A stretch of DNA of 64,000 nucleotides from an uncultured Carboxylicivirga sp. (GCF_963674565.1 NZ_OY771430.1:5642001-5706000), one strand, 5' to 3'; positions 38,862 to 48,945 are shown, counted from the stretch's first letter. Program-made: numbers and translations. Notes: generated by a model not told the origin, from the sequence alone.

Positions 38862-40541
38862 ATGAAGAAAATAAGTTTATTTCAATTATTCATATTATCC
38901 GTTTTTGCATTAACATTTTCAGGGTGTCAGGATTTTCTTGAGAAAGAAGTGTTAGGTCATGCAACGGATGAGAATTTCTATAATACTAAATTTAAGTTAC
39001 AGGCTGCTCTTGATGCTACATACAATGTGCTGCAGACAGATCAATTCAATTCTTGTGACTGGAGATTTGGAGAAGCATGTGGTGATGATGTATGGGGAGG
39101 TGATGAAAGTCTGACCAGCCAGCAGGGGCAGTTGTCTCATTTCTTGTTTAATACTTCCAATGACTGGATTTTAAGTAGGTATGAGATTAATTATGAAGGT
39201 GTAAATAAAGCCAATCAGGTAATTGCGAATGCCCATCGGGTTCAACTGTCAAATGATGATTACTCTGAATACAAAGAAGTTCGTCAGATTCTTGGGCAAG
39301 CTAAATTTTTAAGAGCATTGTTTTATTTTAATCTGGTAAAAACCTATGGAGGTGTTCCTATTCGACCAGAGAAAGAGTCCATTGATAGTCTGATAGTTCC
39401 ACGGAGTACCGCAGAAGATGTATATGCATATATAGAAAAAGACCTTAGAGAGGCTGCAATCATGTTACCGGCTCGTTTTACGGAATCAAATGCTGGTAAA
39501 GCAAGCGCAGCATCTGCAGTTGCTTTGTTGATGAAGACGTTGCTTTATCAAACTACACCAGGCGAACCATCTGATGAATGGGATGAAATAGTGAAGCTGG
39601 GTGGCTACTTTGTTGATGGTGATGATATGACCTATGGATCAATCCTTAATTATGATGGAGGAGAAGATTGGGAGGCATTGAGAAAACGTTTGTGGTTTAA
39701 ACCAGAAGAAGTAAACGGAGCAACAGATCCTTATGAGACAACAGCCACTTTACTACCTCAGTTAAACAATGCTTACACATTAGAATATGTTGATTACATG
39801 GGAGCCAGTATCACATATGATGAAATGTTTTATCAGACTGGCGAGTTTAACGGCGGGTCTGTGTTTGAAATCGTGTTTAAAGAATCAGCTGATGGTTCCG
39901 GTGGTGATGTTAATGAGGGAAGTGGGGTTTACGGAAGCATGTGGTATAGTCCACCGGTTGTGTTTACCAATGCCAGCCTGATTGATGATATTTTTGGAAA
40001 CGACCCTCGCAGAACATTGTGTCTGACTCATAATGATTATGCTCCTGATGGTGGTGTTTGTTTTTGCGGGCCAGGAAAATATGTAACCCTTAAATGGTAT
40101 ACTCCTGTCAAAGAGAGACCACAATATAGTGGCGATAATGGCAAGAACAGGCGTTTGATTCGTTTCCAGGAAGTGGTTTTGACTTATGCTGAAGCCCTAA
40201 ATGAAACGGGGAATAGAGAAGCAGCCCTTACTCATTTAAATAGAGTTAAAACAGAAGCAAATACCATTAATGGTACATCCACTTTATATATTGCTGGTGG
40301 TTATGGCTATATGAGAGACCAGATTTGGAGTGAACGAAGAAAAGAACTTTGTTTCGAGTGGGATCGATTCTTCGACCTGGTTCGTCAACGAAGAGCAGCT
40401 GAAGTAATCAAAGAATATGGAGCCAACAGGGCTAATAAGAGGGGATATTATTTTAGAAAAGGGGTGAATGAATTGTTTCCAATTCCTCAAAAGGAAATTG
40501 ATATTTCAAATGGTGTCATCACTCAAAACCCTGGATATTAA
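38862..40541 (+). CDS. SusD/RagB-type glycan-binding lipoprotein, PUL B
   Basis: This is the lid lipoprotein for the SusC at 35696. The signal ends in LTFSGC, followed by QDFLEKEVLGHATDENF, usual for the family. Helical SusD motifs include GQAKFLRALFYFNLVKTYGGVP in the first half, and RFQEVVLTYAEALNE and ERRKELCFEWDRFFDLVRQ near the end; LFPIPQKEIDISNG is the common C-terminal string. The length of 559 residues is slightly longer than the PUL A SusD. I chose ATG 38862 because an earlier in-frame start lies deep inside susC and gives no signal sequence. It is co-transcribed with susC and with the DUF5018-like gene 12 bases downstream. Confidence 0.95.
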   Translation: MKKISLFQLFILSVFALTFSGCQDFLEKEVLGHATDENFYNTKFKLQAALDATYNVLQTDQFNSCDWRFGEACGDDVWGGDESLTSQQGQLSHFLFNTSNDWILSRYEINYEGVNKANQVIANAHRVQLSNDDYSEYKEVRQILGQAKFLRALFYFNLVKTYGGVPIRPEKESIDSLIVPRSTAEDVYAYIEKDLREAAIMLPARFTESNAGKASAASAVALLMKTLLYQTTPGEPSDEWDEIVKLGGYFVDGDDMTYGSILNYDGGEDWEALRKRLWFKPEEVNGATDPYETTATLLPQLNNAYTLEYVDYMGASITYDEMFYQTGEFNGGSVFEIVFKESADGSGGDVNEGSGVYGSMWYSPPVVFTNASLIDDIFGNDPRRTLCLTHNDYAPDGGVCFCGPGKYVTLKWYTPVKERPQYSGDNGKNRRLIRFQEVVLTYAEALNETGNREAALTHLNRVKTEANTINGTSTLYIAGGYGYMRDQIWSERRKELCFEWDRFFDLVRQRRAAEVIKEYGANRANKRGYYFRKGVNELFPIPQKEIDISNGVITQNPGY

Positions 40542-40553
40542 TTTGTAATTGAT

Positions 40554-41537
40554 ATGAAAATGAAAAATAGATTATATTCTTTTCTGATAGTCATTACTGT
40601 ATTAGTATTGGCCTCTTGTGAGAAAAATGAAACTCCTTCTGATCCGTTGGCAATGTTTTCAATCAGTAGTACGGATTTGGAAGTTAATGAATCAATGGAA
40701 ATTAATTTCACTGGTCATGCTGATCAGGTTGTTATTTATACCGGAGATGTATCGCACAATTACAATCTGATTACAGAGAGTAATACCGGATTTGTTGTAA
40801 ATAAAAACTACTTCACCTATGCATTTGCCACACCAGGTAAATATAAAGTGGTTTGTGTTGCTTCAACTTATAATGATTTAGCTGAAGATCTGAAGCGAGA
40901 TACGACCTCCGTTATGGTTACTGTTATTGATGACAATACCAATATTGATAATATCTCATGCAACCAGATTGTATATGATGAGGTTTTTGCCAATCGCATG
41001 AATGATGAATGGCTGATGGTACTTCCGCGTAAAGTGAAATTTAAAAATTATCAGGTTCCGGTTTCTTTATCACAGCGCTTAAAGTTCTATACCGAATCAG
41101 ACTCAATGAAGTTGTATATCAATGATGAAGAATATAACCAAACAACTAAGTATGATTTAAGCGAAGTTCTTGATATCAGTGTTCAATCGTATGAAGGAAC
41201 CAATCGTAGTTATGCTTTATATACAGCCTATTATCCCGAATTTTCTTCATTTAAAATAAATGGTGTTTCCGGAACTATTGTCAGAGATGATTATGTGTAT
41301 GGTAGTTTTGAAGTTAATGTAGTATTACCTGCAGGTACAGACCTGACTAATCTTACTCCTGAATATACAACTACAGCTGTAGACGAGAAAGTGTATGTCA
41401 ATTCAATTGAGCAAACATCAGGCTCATCAGTGATTGATTTTAGTTCAGAGGTTACATATACAATTCAATATTCCTTAGAGAATAAGCCGGAAATGGTTGC
41501 AGAGACAAAAGTTAAAATAAATGTAGCTGCTGAATAG
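40554..41537 (+). CDS. DUF5018-like surface lipoprotein, probable glycan-binding protein
   Basis: A lipoprotein signal ends in VLASC at residue 22, with an acidic EKNE start to the mature chain, as expected for surface-exported lipoproteins. A PKD-like beta domain lies at about 35-130 (ISSTDLEVNESMEINFTGHAD). Further beta-rich domains follow, and the last, at about 225-325, resembles DUF5018 (FKINGVSGTI, VVLPAGTDLTNLTPEY). No enzymatic motif is seen. The position directly after susC/susD (12-base gap) is the usual place of SusE/SusF-like surface glycan-binding proteins, so that role is inferred. A second ATG two codons in is an alternative start. Confidence 0.7.
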   Translation: MKMKNRLYSFLIVITVLVLASCEKNETPSDPLAMFSISSTDLEVNESMEINFTGHADQVVIYTGDVSHNYNLITESNTGFVVNKNYFTYAFATPGKYKVVCVASTYNDLAEDLKRDTTSVMVTVIDDNTNIDNISCNQIVYDEVFANRMNDEWLMVLPRKVKFKNYQVPVSLSQRLKFYTESDSMKLYINDEEYNQTTKYDLSEVLDISVQSYEGTNRSYALYTAYYPEFSSFKINGVSGTIVRDDYVYGSFEVNVVLPAGTDLTNLTPEYTTTAVDEKVYVNSIEQTSGSSVIDFSSEVTYTIQYSLENKPEMVAETKVKINVAAE

Positions 41538-41620
41538 AACAAATTGCGATTTAATGTAAGTGAATTTCAATACTTTCTTGTATAGAATGTATGCGAAGAT
41601 TCTGAAATAACAGAAATAAG

Positions 41621-44600
41621 ATGAATAGAATAAAGATATTATTGATTTTGGGTATTGTGTTTTTATCAACCTGGTTGGTACAGGCACAAACCTGGAACAA
41701 TCCTTTAGTACTTCCGGAAGAGTGGAACCTTTATGGAATTGGTGATCCCTACCTTTTAAAATACAAGGGAGAATATTACCTGTATTGCAGTACACGTGAT
41801 GATATGACTGGAGTTAAATGTTGGTCGAGTCGCGATTTGGTAAACTGGGATTATCAGGGATTAGCCACTACAGAATCTGTTACCAAAGGAGCCTATGCAC
41901 CTGAGGTTATTTATTACAACGGAAAGTTCTACATGTACACTTCACCAGCCGGAAATGGACATTATGTTCTTAAAGCTGATGCTCCAACCGGTCCGTTTAC
42001 TCTGGCTACCGGTAATGTAGGGAATTCTATCGATGGATCTGTATTTATTGAGGATGATGGTTCAATGTATTTCTATCGTGCCGGCTCATCAGGTATCTTT
42101 GGTCACAGCATGTCATCGCCAACAAATATTGGCAGTCCGGTTCAGATTAATGCATACATGAATGGTTGGACGGAAGCGCCTTGTGTGATTAAACGTAATG
42201 GTATCTATTATATGCAATACACAGGTAATCATGTTATATCACCCGGGTATCGTATTAATCATGGTCGCTCTAGTACGGGTCCTTTAGAAGGGTTTTCGCC
42301 AATAGATGAGTTAAACCCATATATTGTTTGTTCTGAAGGAGATGTACAGTCTTTGGGGCATGGAAGTCTGTTTATAGGTCCCGATCTCGACTCATACTAT
42401 ATCACCTACCATAATAAAGTAAGATCATACAGCACCGGTCCATTGCGACATGTTAATTTCGACAGGATTGCCTGGAATGGAGAACTGATTGTAGCTATGG
42501 GTCCTACAACATTTAGCAAACCTGTTCCGGAGATGCCTGACTTTTACGATTATTTTGATGCAAATAGCATTGGAGATACCTGGCAAACTATTGCAGGAAG
42601 CTGGCAAATAACGGATGGAGTTTTGATTCAGAATAATTTAAGTGGTACAACAGATGATGTGCTTCTATTAGCAGATGAACCGGCTGCTAGTTATACAGCA
42701 GAGTTTAATCTTCAAACAATCAATTCAAACAGCAGTGATTCTTATAATGGAGTTGTATTTAATTGCATTGATGATAATAATTACGGCAGAGTGATACTCA
42801 ATGCTAATGCCAATACAATTGAAATAAATACGAAGGTAAGTGGAGTGTGGGGTTCATCAATAGTGCAAAGTATTGCCAATGTGGTGGATATTAGTAAATG
42901 GAATAACATCAGGATTGAAAAGAATCTTGACCAGGTAAAAGTTTTCATTAATAACATGTTAAAAGCCGAGGTTGTTAATTCTTCAACTAAAGGCAAGCTG
43001 GGATTAATTAGCTATGCATCAGAAACGCACTATGATTTTTGTGCTTTTTCCAATAAAATAAACGGAAGCGGAGTTTACGATGCCTATAAGCCTGTTCCTG
43101 GAAGAGTGGAAGCTATTCATTATAATAAAACAAATGGATATAATGAGGTAAACCCAACCGGTACTGTTAATTTCAGACATGATAATGCCAAGGTTACAGC
43201 CATAGGACAAGGGAGATATGCTTTAGGTATGGCAAGTGCCGGTAATTGGTATGATTATAATTTAAATGCCGGATATGCCGGTAAGTACGTTATTGGAATA
43301 AAATATGCCGCTGTTGCTGAATGCACGGTGAGTTTGTCAACGTCTGAAGGTAAATTATGCGATGATATTGTTCTTCCTGCTACTGGTGGAGGTTTTAAAA
43401 CAGTGGTAACAGAACCGATTTCCTTAGCTCAGGGATTCAACACTGTTAAGTTGACAATTGAAGCAGGACAAGCTGCCTTTTATCATTTCAAATATGAGCA
43501 ACAGGAAAGTGTTGAAAGTTATTCTGATAGTTTTACGTCTATTTATAATAGTTGGAACTACGAAGATGGCACCTGGCTTATTGAAGATAAAACAGCTTTG
43601 GTTGATGGTACAGGTAAGCGCACGGTTGGAAGCATAAATTGGAGTGACTATGCAGTTGAGGTTGATGTAAAATATAATAATGGTACAAATGCCGGTCTAA
43701 TCTTTAGGGTTAAAAATCCTGCTCAAGGTGGAATTGGTGACGATCCTCAGCTTGGGGCCGATTTTCTGCAGGGTTACTATGTTAATATTACCTCTACAGG
43801 AGCTTCTTTGGGTAAGCATAATTACAACTGGAAAGGTTTGGCAAACTATTCAGGTACAACACATAATATCGGTCAATGGTATCACCTCAAAGCTGAAGTA
43901 AGAGGGGCTAATATCAAGATTTATATTGATGATATGGAGAATCCTGTGATTGATTATACCGATGCTGATCCTTTTATAACCGGAAAAGTGGGTTTACGTT
44001 CCTATTATACAAATGCTAATTTTGACAATTTCACTATCTATGATATTAACTCTGAATCTTCGGTGTTAAACGAAGATGTTTGCTACTCAATCATTTCCTG
44101 TTATTCTGATAATGCAATTGCTGTAAATCCAACAAACTCCAATGAGATTACACAGGCTGTTCTTGATGAAAATGATCCTTATCAACAATGGAAATTTAAA
44201 AAAGCCAGTTCTTATTGGTCTATCATCAATAAAGGTTCAGGAAAATATCTGACAATTAATGATCTGGATGCTGTTATCACTTCATCGTATGCACAGCAAA
44301 AGCAATTTTTTTGGAGTGTAAATGAGGTCGAAGTGGGAAAGAACAGTATTGTAAATTTGGATAGCGGAGAGAGTTTAATGTTGGCAGAAGGGGAGTCAAA
44401 TGCAGGAACTTCCATTTTACAAGGGGCATATTCGGGTTTGGAAGAGCAAAAGTGGAAATTCAACTATTTGTTTCGCGATGATGTATCGACTGCAATCAAT
44501 CAGCCCAGTATTTCAACATCTTCAGTTGTTGTATCACCTAATCCGGCCAGAAATTTTTTTGAGATAAACTCCGAACAGCCAATTCAATCGGTAAAGGTTT

Positions 44601-44749
44601 TTGATGTGAACGGGATTTTTATTCAACAATATTTAGTGGAAAACCTCAATACCTATAGTGTTAGTTGTACTGATTATACAAAAGGAGTATATGTTATATG
44701 GGTCACTACAGAAGTGGGTGATGACAAACAAAGATTAGTGATTATTTAA
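41621..44749 (+). CDS. Large multimodular GH43 protein with binding modules and T9SS sorting domain
   Basis: A signal peptide (to VQAQ) leads into a GH43 propeller at about residues 25-300 with Asp42 (GIGDPYLLKY), Asp138 (SIDGSVFIEDDG) and Glu185 (WTEAPCVIK) as the triad. A jelly-roll domain resembling the DUF1080/LamG type lies at about 306-480. A CBM6-like region follows at about 483-630 (PVPGRVEAIHYN, ASAGNWYDYNLNAG), then a second jelly-roll domain at 634-815, and a ricin-type beta-trefoil-like region with QQWKF and QKWKF repeats at 821-955. A type IX secretion sorting domain (VSPNPARNFFEI) ends the 1042-residue chain. It is likely surface-displayed and attacks arabinose- or galactose-type units on the polymer. 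Module boundaries are approximate; the carbohydrate specificity is not determined. Confidence 0.87.
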   Translation: MNRIKILLILGIVFLSTWLVQAQTWNNPLVLPEEWNLYGIGDPYLLKYKGEYYLYCSTRDDMTGVKCWSSRDLVNWDYQGLATTESVTKGAYAPEVIYYNGKFYMYTSPAGNGHYVLKADAPTGPFTLATGNVGNSIDGSVFIEDDGSMYFYRAGSSGIFGHSMSSPTNIGSPVQINAYMNGWTEAPCVIKRNGIYYMQYTGNHVISPGYRINHGRSSTGPLEGFSPIDELNPYIVCSEGDVQSLGHGSLFIGPDLDSYYITYHNKVRSYSTGPLRHVNFDRIAWNGELIVAMGPTTFSKPVPEMPDFYDYFDANSIGDTWQTIAGSWQITDGVLIQNNLSGTTDDVLLLADEPAASYTAEFNLQTINSNSSDSYNGVVFNCIDDNNYGRVILNANANTIEINTKVSGVWGSSIVQSIANVVDISKWNNIRIEKNLDQVKVFINNMLKAEVVNSSTKGKLGLISYASETHYDFCAFSNKINGSGVYDAYKPVPGRVEAIHYNKTNGYNEVNPTGTVNFRHDNAKVTAIGQGRYALGMASAGNWYDYNLNAGYAGKYVIGIKYAAVAECTVSLSTSEGKLCDDIVLPATGGGFKTVVTEPISLAQGFNTVKLTIEAGQAAFYHFKYEQQESVESYSDSFTSIYNSWNYEDGTWLIEDKTALVDGTGKRTVGSINWSDYAVEVDVKYNNGTNAGLIFRVKNPAQGGIGDDPQLGADFLQGYYVNITSTGASLGKHNYNWKGLANYSGTTHNIGQWYHLKAEVRGANIKIYIDDMENPVIDYTDADPFITGKVGLRSYYTNANFDNFTIYDINSESSVLNEDVCYSIISCYSDNAIAVNPTNSNEITQAVLDENDPYQQWKFKKASSYWSIINKGSGKYLTINDLDAVITSSYAQQKQFFWSVNEVEVGKNSIVNLDSGESLMLAEGESNAGTSILQGAYSGLEEQKWKFNYLFRDDVSTAINQPSISTSSVVVSPNPARNFFEINSEQPIQSVKVFDVNGIFIQQYLVENLNTYSVSCTDYTKGVYVIWVTTEVGDDKQRLVII

Positions 44750-44847
44750 TCTTTTAAGGGTAGGATTAGCCATTTGTTTTATGGTTCAGTAAACCTGATG
44801 AAAGTATATTAATTGAAATTAATGAAAAGCTAAATAAAACTAAGTAT

Positions 44848-45942
44848 ATGAAAATAAATAATTTAATTGGGCTACTTACAGTTGTTTTCTTTTTGGGAGC
44901 TTGCAATTGCCCGCAAAAAGAAAGTTGCGATAAACAAGATCAGGTAATAAATACCAGATGGACTAAAGAACAAGCCAAAAGTTGGGGCGAAGAGAATGGA
45001 TGGTTAAGAGGAAGTAACTTTAACCCAAGTACAGCTATCAACCAATTAGAAACCTGGCAGGCAGAATCTTTTGATACAGCAACCATAAATCGTGAATTGG
45101 GCTGGGCCGAAGAGATCGGAATGAACTGTATGCGTGTTTATCTTCATCATGTGGCCTGGGAAGTTGATAGAGAGGGTTTTAAAGATCGCATGAATCAATA
45201 TCTAAGCATTGCAGACAGTCATGGTATTAAAACAATTTTTGTGTTTTTTGATGATTGTTGGAATGTGACTTATAAAGCAGGTAAGCAACCTGATCCAAAA
45301 CCGGGAGTTCATAATTCAGGTTGGGTGCGCGATCCGGGTGATCTGGTTTTTCTTGATGAAAATTTAATGCCTCTTTTAGAAGAATACGTAAAAGATGTAT
45401 TGATAACTTTTAAAGATGATAAACGAATAGCTATCTGGGATTTATACAACGAGCCAGGAAACAATGGGTTAAAAAACAGTTCAATGCCTTTGTTACGCAA
45501 TGTATTCAGATGGGGTTGGGAAGTTCGTCCGTCACAACCATTGTCTGCAGGTGTTTGGAATGTAAGATTGACTGATTTGAATAAGTTTCAGGTTGAAAAT
45601 TCTGATATCATTACCTATCATAACTATCAAGGACCAGAAGAACATCAGGCTGCAATTGATAGTTTGAAAAAATACGACCGTCCAATGGTTTGTACCGAAT
45701 ATATGGCCAGAAGAAATAATAGTTATTTTCAAAATATCATGCCTATTCTGAAAAATGAGAATGTGGGTGCTATTAACTGGGGTTTGGTAGCTGGAAAATC
45801 AAATACAAAATATGCCTGGGATGAGCCAATTCCAGATGGTTCTGAGCCGGCTCTCTGGTTTCATGAGATTTTTCATCCTGATGGAACACCATATAGTCAG
45901 GAGGAAGTTGATTTAATTAAATCATTAACATTAGGAGAATAA
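44848..45942 (+). CDS. Clan GH-A-like (TIM-barrel) glycoside hydrolase lipoprotein, family unassigned
   Basis: The signal peptide ends in FFLGAC (Cys19), so this is a lipoprotein, and 364 residues form one TIM-barrel domain. The clan GH-A pattern is visible: the acid/base Glu202 in WDLYNEPGN after strand 4 and the nucleophile candidate Glu284 in MVCTEYMARR after strand 7, 82 residues apart. MNCMRVYLHHVAW and IFVFFDDCWN fit strands 2 and 3. The conserved WLRGSNFNPS stretch near residue 52-61 is not one I can tie to a CAZy family. Bacterial relatives are often named cellulase-fold or GH5/GH2-like proteins. It lies between the multimodular GH43 and the GH78 genes in PUL B. It may be an endo- or exo-acting retaining enzyme; its substrate is unknown. 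Confidence 0.75.
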   Translation: MKINNLIGLLTVVFFLGACNCPQKESCDKQDQVINTRWTKEQAKSWGEENGWLRGSNFNPSTAINQLETWQAESFDTATINRELGWAEEIGMNCMRVYLHHVAWEVDREGFKDRMNQYLSIADSHGIKTIFVFFDDCWNVTYKAGKQPDPKPGVHNSGWVRDPGDLVFLDENLMPLLEEYVKDVLITFKDDKRIAIWDLYNEPGNNGLKNSSMPLLRNVFRWGWEVRPSQPLSAGVWNVRLTDLNKFQVENSDIITYHNYQGPEEHQAAIDSLKKYDRPMVCTEYMARRNNSYFQNIMPILKNENVGAINWGLVAGKSNTKYAWDEPIPDGSEPALWFHEIFHPDGTPYSQEEVDLIKSLTLGE

Positions 45943-46015
45943 ATTATAGAATGAATTTTCATAAAACATTATAAAGTAATATTTATAATGAGAATGTAAC
46001 TATAGCTAAGTTAAA

Positions 46016-46050
46016 AAGGGATTGGTGTAAAAGCTGATCCCTTATTCTGT
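46016..46050 (+). terminator. Terminator after the GH-A-like gene
   Basis: AAGGGAT pairs with ATCCCTT around a 14-base region with some inner pairing, followed by T-rich sequence. It lies within the 338-base gap 45943-46280, whose only other visible feature is the promoter at 46213-46242. Confidence 0.6.
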
Positions 46051-46212
46051 TTTAAATTAGTCAATGAAATTTTGTTTGGACTTTCTATTAACATACGATT
46101 CAGACAAAAAAAGAATAAATAAGAGAAATTGCTGTTGTAGAATGTGTAGGTGCTGTTTATTGAAAAGTTAAAGCAGAAAACTAATTTCAATAGTTAAGGT
46201 TCTTTCCGGATA

Positions 46213-46242
46213 TTGTAACAAAGCTTAAGTATTGTAATTTAG
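46213..46242 (+). promoter_or_regulatory. Promoter of the GH78 gene (-33/-7)
   Basis: TTG (46213-46215), a 19-base spacer and TAATTTAG (46235-46242, one mismatch to TAnnTTTG) form a Bacteroidota-type promoter about 40 bases upstream of the ATG at 46281. With the terminator upstream, this makes the GH78 gene the start of a separate transcript. Confidence 0.5.
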
Positions 46243-46280
46243 AGTATTAATAATATAACTAACCTAATAATCCTCCTCCA

Positions 46281-48845
46281 ATGAATTTAATTATAAAAAG
46301 AACGGTCTTATTTCTGATTATAATATTGTCGGCTTATTTTCAAACGTCTTTTGCCCAATCAGAAACCTGGAATGCTAACTGGATATGGACGAGTGATATG
46401 GGTCCAAATAATACATGGGTCAATATCAGAAAGAAGGTAACACTCGATTCAAAACCAATCACAGCCATAACCCGAATAGCCGCGGAAAATAAATACTGGT
46501 TGTATATAAATGATTCACTGGTAATCAATGACGGCGGACTGGATACCAGACCGGATTTGCAAAATACTTACTACGACGAGATTGATTTGGCGCCTTATTT
46601 AAAGAGTGGTGACAATATAATATGTGCCTTGGTTTGGCATAAAGGAGGACCCAATTGCTACACTCAGCGAACAATTGAAAATGGAGGATTTCTTTTCGAA
46701 GCAGATCTTACCGGTACAACATCGAAGAAAATTCTTTCAGACAAAACATGGAAGATTAGAGTTGATTCAGCTTTTACAAGAGGTGTATTAAGATATAAAT
46801 ATGATGAGACCGGAAAGGTAACTTTTAGTAATGATAACTTTGGTGGTGATCCGCTTGAAGGAGTTGTAAAATATGGATATTACAGGCCAGCTGGTAGCTC
46901 AATGCCCTTTATAAAATGTGCCGAAGAAAACGAATCATTCAATTTGCCCGGGAGGTGTGAGGTTGCTTATGGCAATACAGAATCTCCTTTACGAATCTGG
47001 AACTCATTTAAATGGCTGGCTCATCCGGTAACGTACGATGCCCGGCTTGAAACTTCTGGCTGGCATGCATACAATTATGATGATTCATCCTGGGAACAGG
47101 CAACAGAGAAAGGTATACCTCCAATGGGACCCTGGAATAAGCTGGTTAATCGTACCATTCCAATGTGGAAAGATTATGGCTATTTAGAGTTTACCAACCA
47201 GTCAGAATTACCAACAACGGTCTCTGATAATCAGAACATCGATGCAATGCTTGATAATAATATTCAAGGAATGCCATATTTTAAAATTAAAGCGCCTGCA
47301 GGCGTTCATGTTCGTATGGTATTAAACGAATATTACTATCAGGATTATATCACTAAAGAAGGAGTTCAGGAGTTTGAATGTTTTGCATGGCAAAATTCAA
47401 GTAGTCATAAAGTGCAATTTCAGTTTAGTAATGTAAGTGGATTGATTGAAATAATGGATCTAAAGTTTCATCAGACAGCATATAATACTGGGATTTTGGG
47501 TTCTTTTGAATCGAATGATACCCTTTTGAATAAATTATGGGAGAAGTGTAAAAATACATCTTTGGTATGTATGCGCGATTACTTTTTCGATTGTCCTGAT
47601 CGCGAACGTGGCCAATGGTGGGGTGATGTATCAGAACAGATTCTTTACGCCTTTTATATTTATGATCAGGAAAGTGCCTTGCTTTCTAAAAAAGCCTATC
47701 GCGAACTAATGTATACCCAAAAAGAGGATGGATCGCTTTATACCACGGCTCCGGGCACAGAGTTTCATTTGCCGGATCAGAACCTGGCTGCAGTATCAAT
47801 GCTTTGGAATTATTATTTGTATACTGGTGATAAAGAATTGCTGGAGGAGCTTTATCCATATATCAAAAAATATATCGGATACCTGGTCTCAACTTCAAAT
47901 GAAGACGGTATGTTAATTCTTCAGGATAAGGTTTGGAATTGGATGGATTGGGGCGGAAATATGGACATTCAGACAGGAAGTGCAAATGCAATCAGTAATG
48001 CTATTTATAGTGTTTTATTAACCAATGTGATTAAAATTGCAGGCACTATTGATATGACTGATGATATAGCCTATTATAAAGGGTTAAAAGACAATGTTCA
48101 AAGTCATTTCAACGAATATTTCTGGAACGGTGACGCGTATGCTTTCCATAATAAAGAGGGTGAACAATCAAATGTAGTAGAAGATCGTACAAATGCATGG
48201 GCGGTGCTTGCTGGGTTTGCAGATGAAGATAAAAAAGAGAAAGTTCTGGAAATATTAAAGACCCGGTATGATGCCAGTCCATATCAGGAGATGTATATCG
48301 ATATGGCCATGTTACAACTTGATCCTGTTGCTACCTTAAATCGGATAAGAAGTCGCTATAAAGCAATGGTTGACAGCTGGTCATCAACGTTATGGGAAGA
48401 ATTTCCGGCAAAGGGAAGTACTAATCATGCATGGTCGGCCGGCCCCCTTTATAATTTGAGTGCATTTTACCTGGGAATTAAACCTCTAAAACCAGCATAC
48501 TCTTTATATGAATTTTCGCCAATACTTGCTGACCTTACTACTATTTCGGGTACCGTTCCAACTTTGCATGGAACTATATCAGCTTCGGTTAGTATTGATA
48601 AAGAAGCTCGAAGCTTAACGCAACAGATTTTGTCACCAGATAACACAATGTGCCTTGTTTGTATTCCCAAAGAATTTCTTGCCAGCAGTAAAAAAGCAAA
48701 AATCACAGTTAATTCTGTTACTGTATGGCGTAATAATAGGTTAGGTTCTAAAGTAAAAGGTGTAGAATTTGATATTGAGGATGAATCATATATTAAGTTT
48801 AAGTTGAGTCCGGGCGAATATACTGTTGTTAGTTCCGTTAAATGA
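46281..48845 (+). CDS. GH78-type alpha-L-rhamnosidase
   Basis: A signal peptide (to SFAQ) is followed by an N-terminal beta-sandwich of the rhamnosidase type (WNANWIWTSD, AENKYWLYINDSLVIND), a further beta domain, and an (alpha/alpha)6 barrel. The barrel carries the motif DCPDRERGQWWGD, with Glu442 as probable general acid, equivalent to the CPxRDER...GD region of GH78. The C-terminal part (PTLHGTISASV, GEYTVVSS) is the usual beta domain. The 854-residue length fits family 78, inverting enzymes that release terminal alpha-L-rhamnose. The DRERGQ variant differs from the classical signature, so a related sugar is possible. It is the first gene after a terminator and precedes the GH97 gene by about 100 bases. 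Confidence 0.85.
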   Translation: MNLIIKRTVLFLIIILSAYFQTSFAQSETWNANWIWTSDMGPNNTWVNIRKKVTLDSKPITAITRIAAENKYWLYINDSLVINDGGLDTRPDLQNTYYDEIDLAPYLKSGDNIICALVWHKGGPNCYTQRTIENGGFLFEADLTGTTSKKILSDKTWKIRVDSAFTRGVLRYKYDETGKVTFSNDNFGGDPLEGVVKYGYYRPAGSSMPFIKCAEENESFNLPGRCEVAYGNTESPLRIWNSFKWLAHPVTYDARLETSGWHAYNYDDSSWEQATEKGIPPMGPWNKLVNRTIPMWKDYGYLEFTNQSELPTTVSDNQNIDAMLDNNIQGMPYFKIKAPAGVHVRMVLNEYYYQDYITKEGVQEFECFAWQNSSSHKVQFQFSNVSGLIEIMDLKFHQTAYNTGILGSFESNDTLLNKLWEKCKNTSLVCMRDYFFDCPDRERGQWWGDVSEQILYAFYIYDQESALLSKKAYRELMYTQKEDGSLYTTAPGTEFHLPDQNLAAVSMLWNYYLYTGDKELLEELYPYIKKYIGYLVSTSNEDGMLILQDKVWNWMDWGGNMDIQTGSANAISNAIYSVLLTNVIKIAGTIDMTDDIAYYKGLKDNVQSHFNEYFWNGDAYAFHNKEGEQSNVVEDRTNAWAVLAGFADEDKKEKVLEILKTRYDASPYQEMYIDMAMLQLDPVATLNRIRSRYKAMVDSWSSTLWEEFPAKGSTNHAWSAGPLYNLSAFYLGIKPLKPAYSLYEFSPILADLTTISGTVPTLHGTISASVSIDKEARSLTQQILSPDNTMCLVCIPKEFLASSKKAKITVNSVTVWRNNRLGSKVKGVEFDIEDESYIKFKLSPGEYTVVSSVK

Positions 48846-48891
48846 TCTATTTCAGATGTGAATAAAAAAACCTTAGATCTAATAAAATCAT

Positions 48892-48899
48892 TAACTTTG
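48892..48899 (+). promoter_or_regulatory. Candidate -7 element before the GH97 gene
   Basis: TAACTTTG exactly fits TAnnTTTG, about 46 bases before the ATG at 48946. No TTG at the -33 position is seen, so this may be weak or activator-dependent. Confidence 0.35.
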
Positions 48900-48945
48900 A
48901 TTAGATAGTAATGAATATGTTCATTGAAATTTAAATTATTGATTG

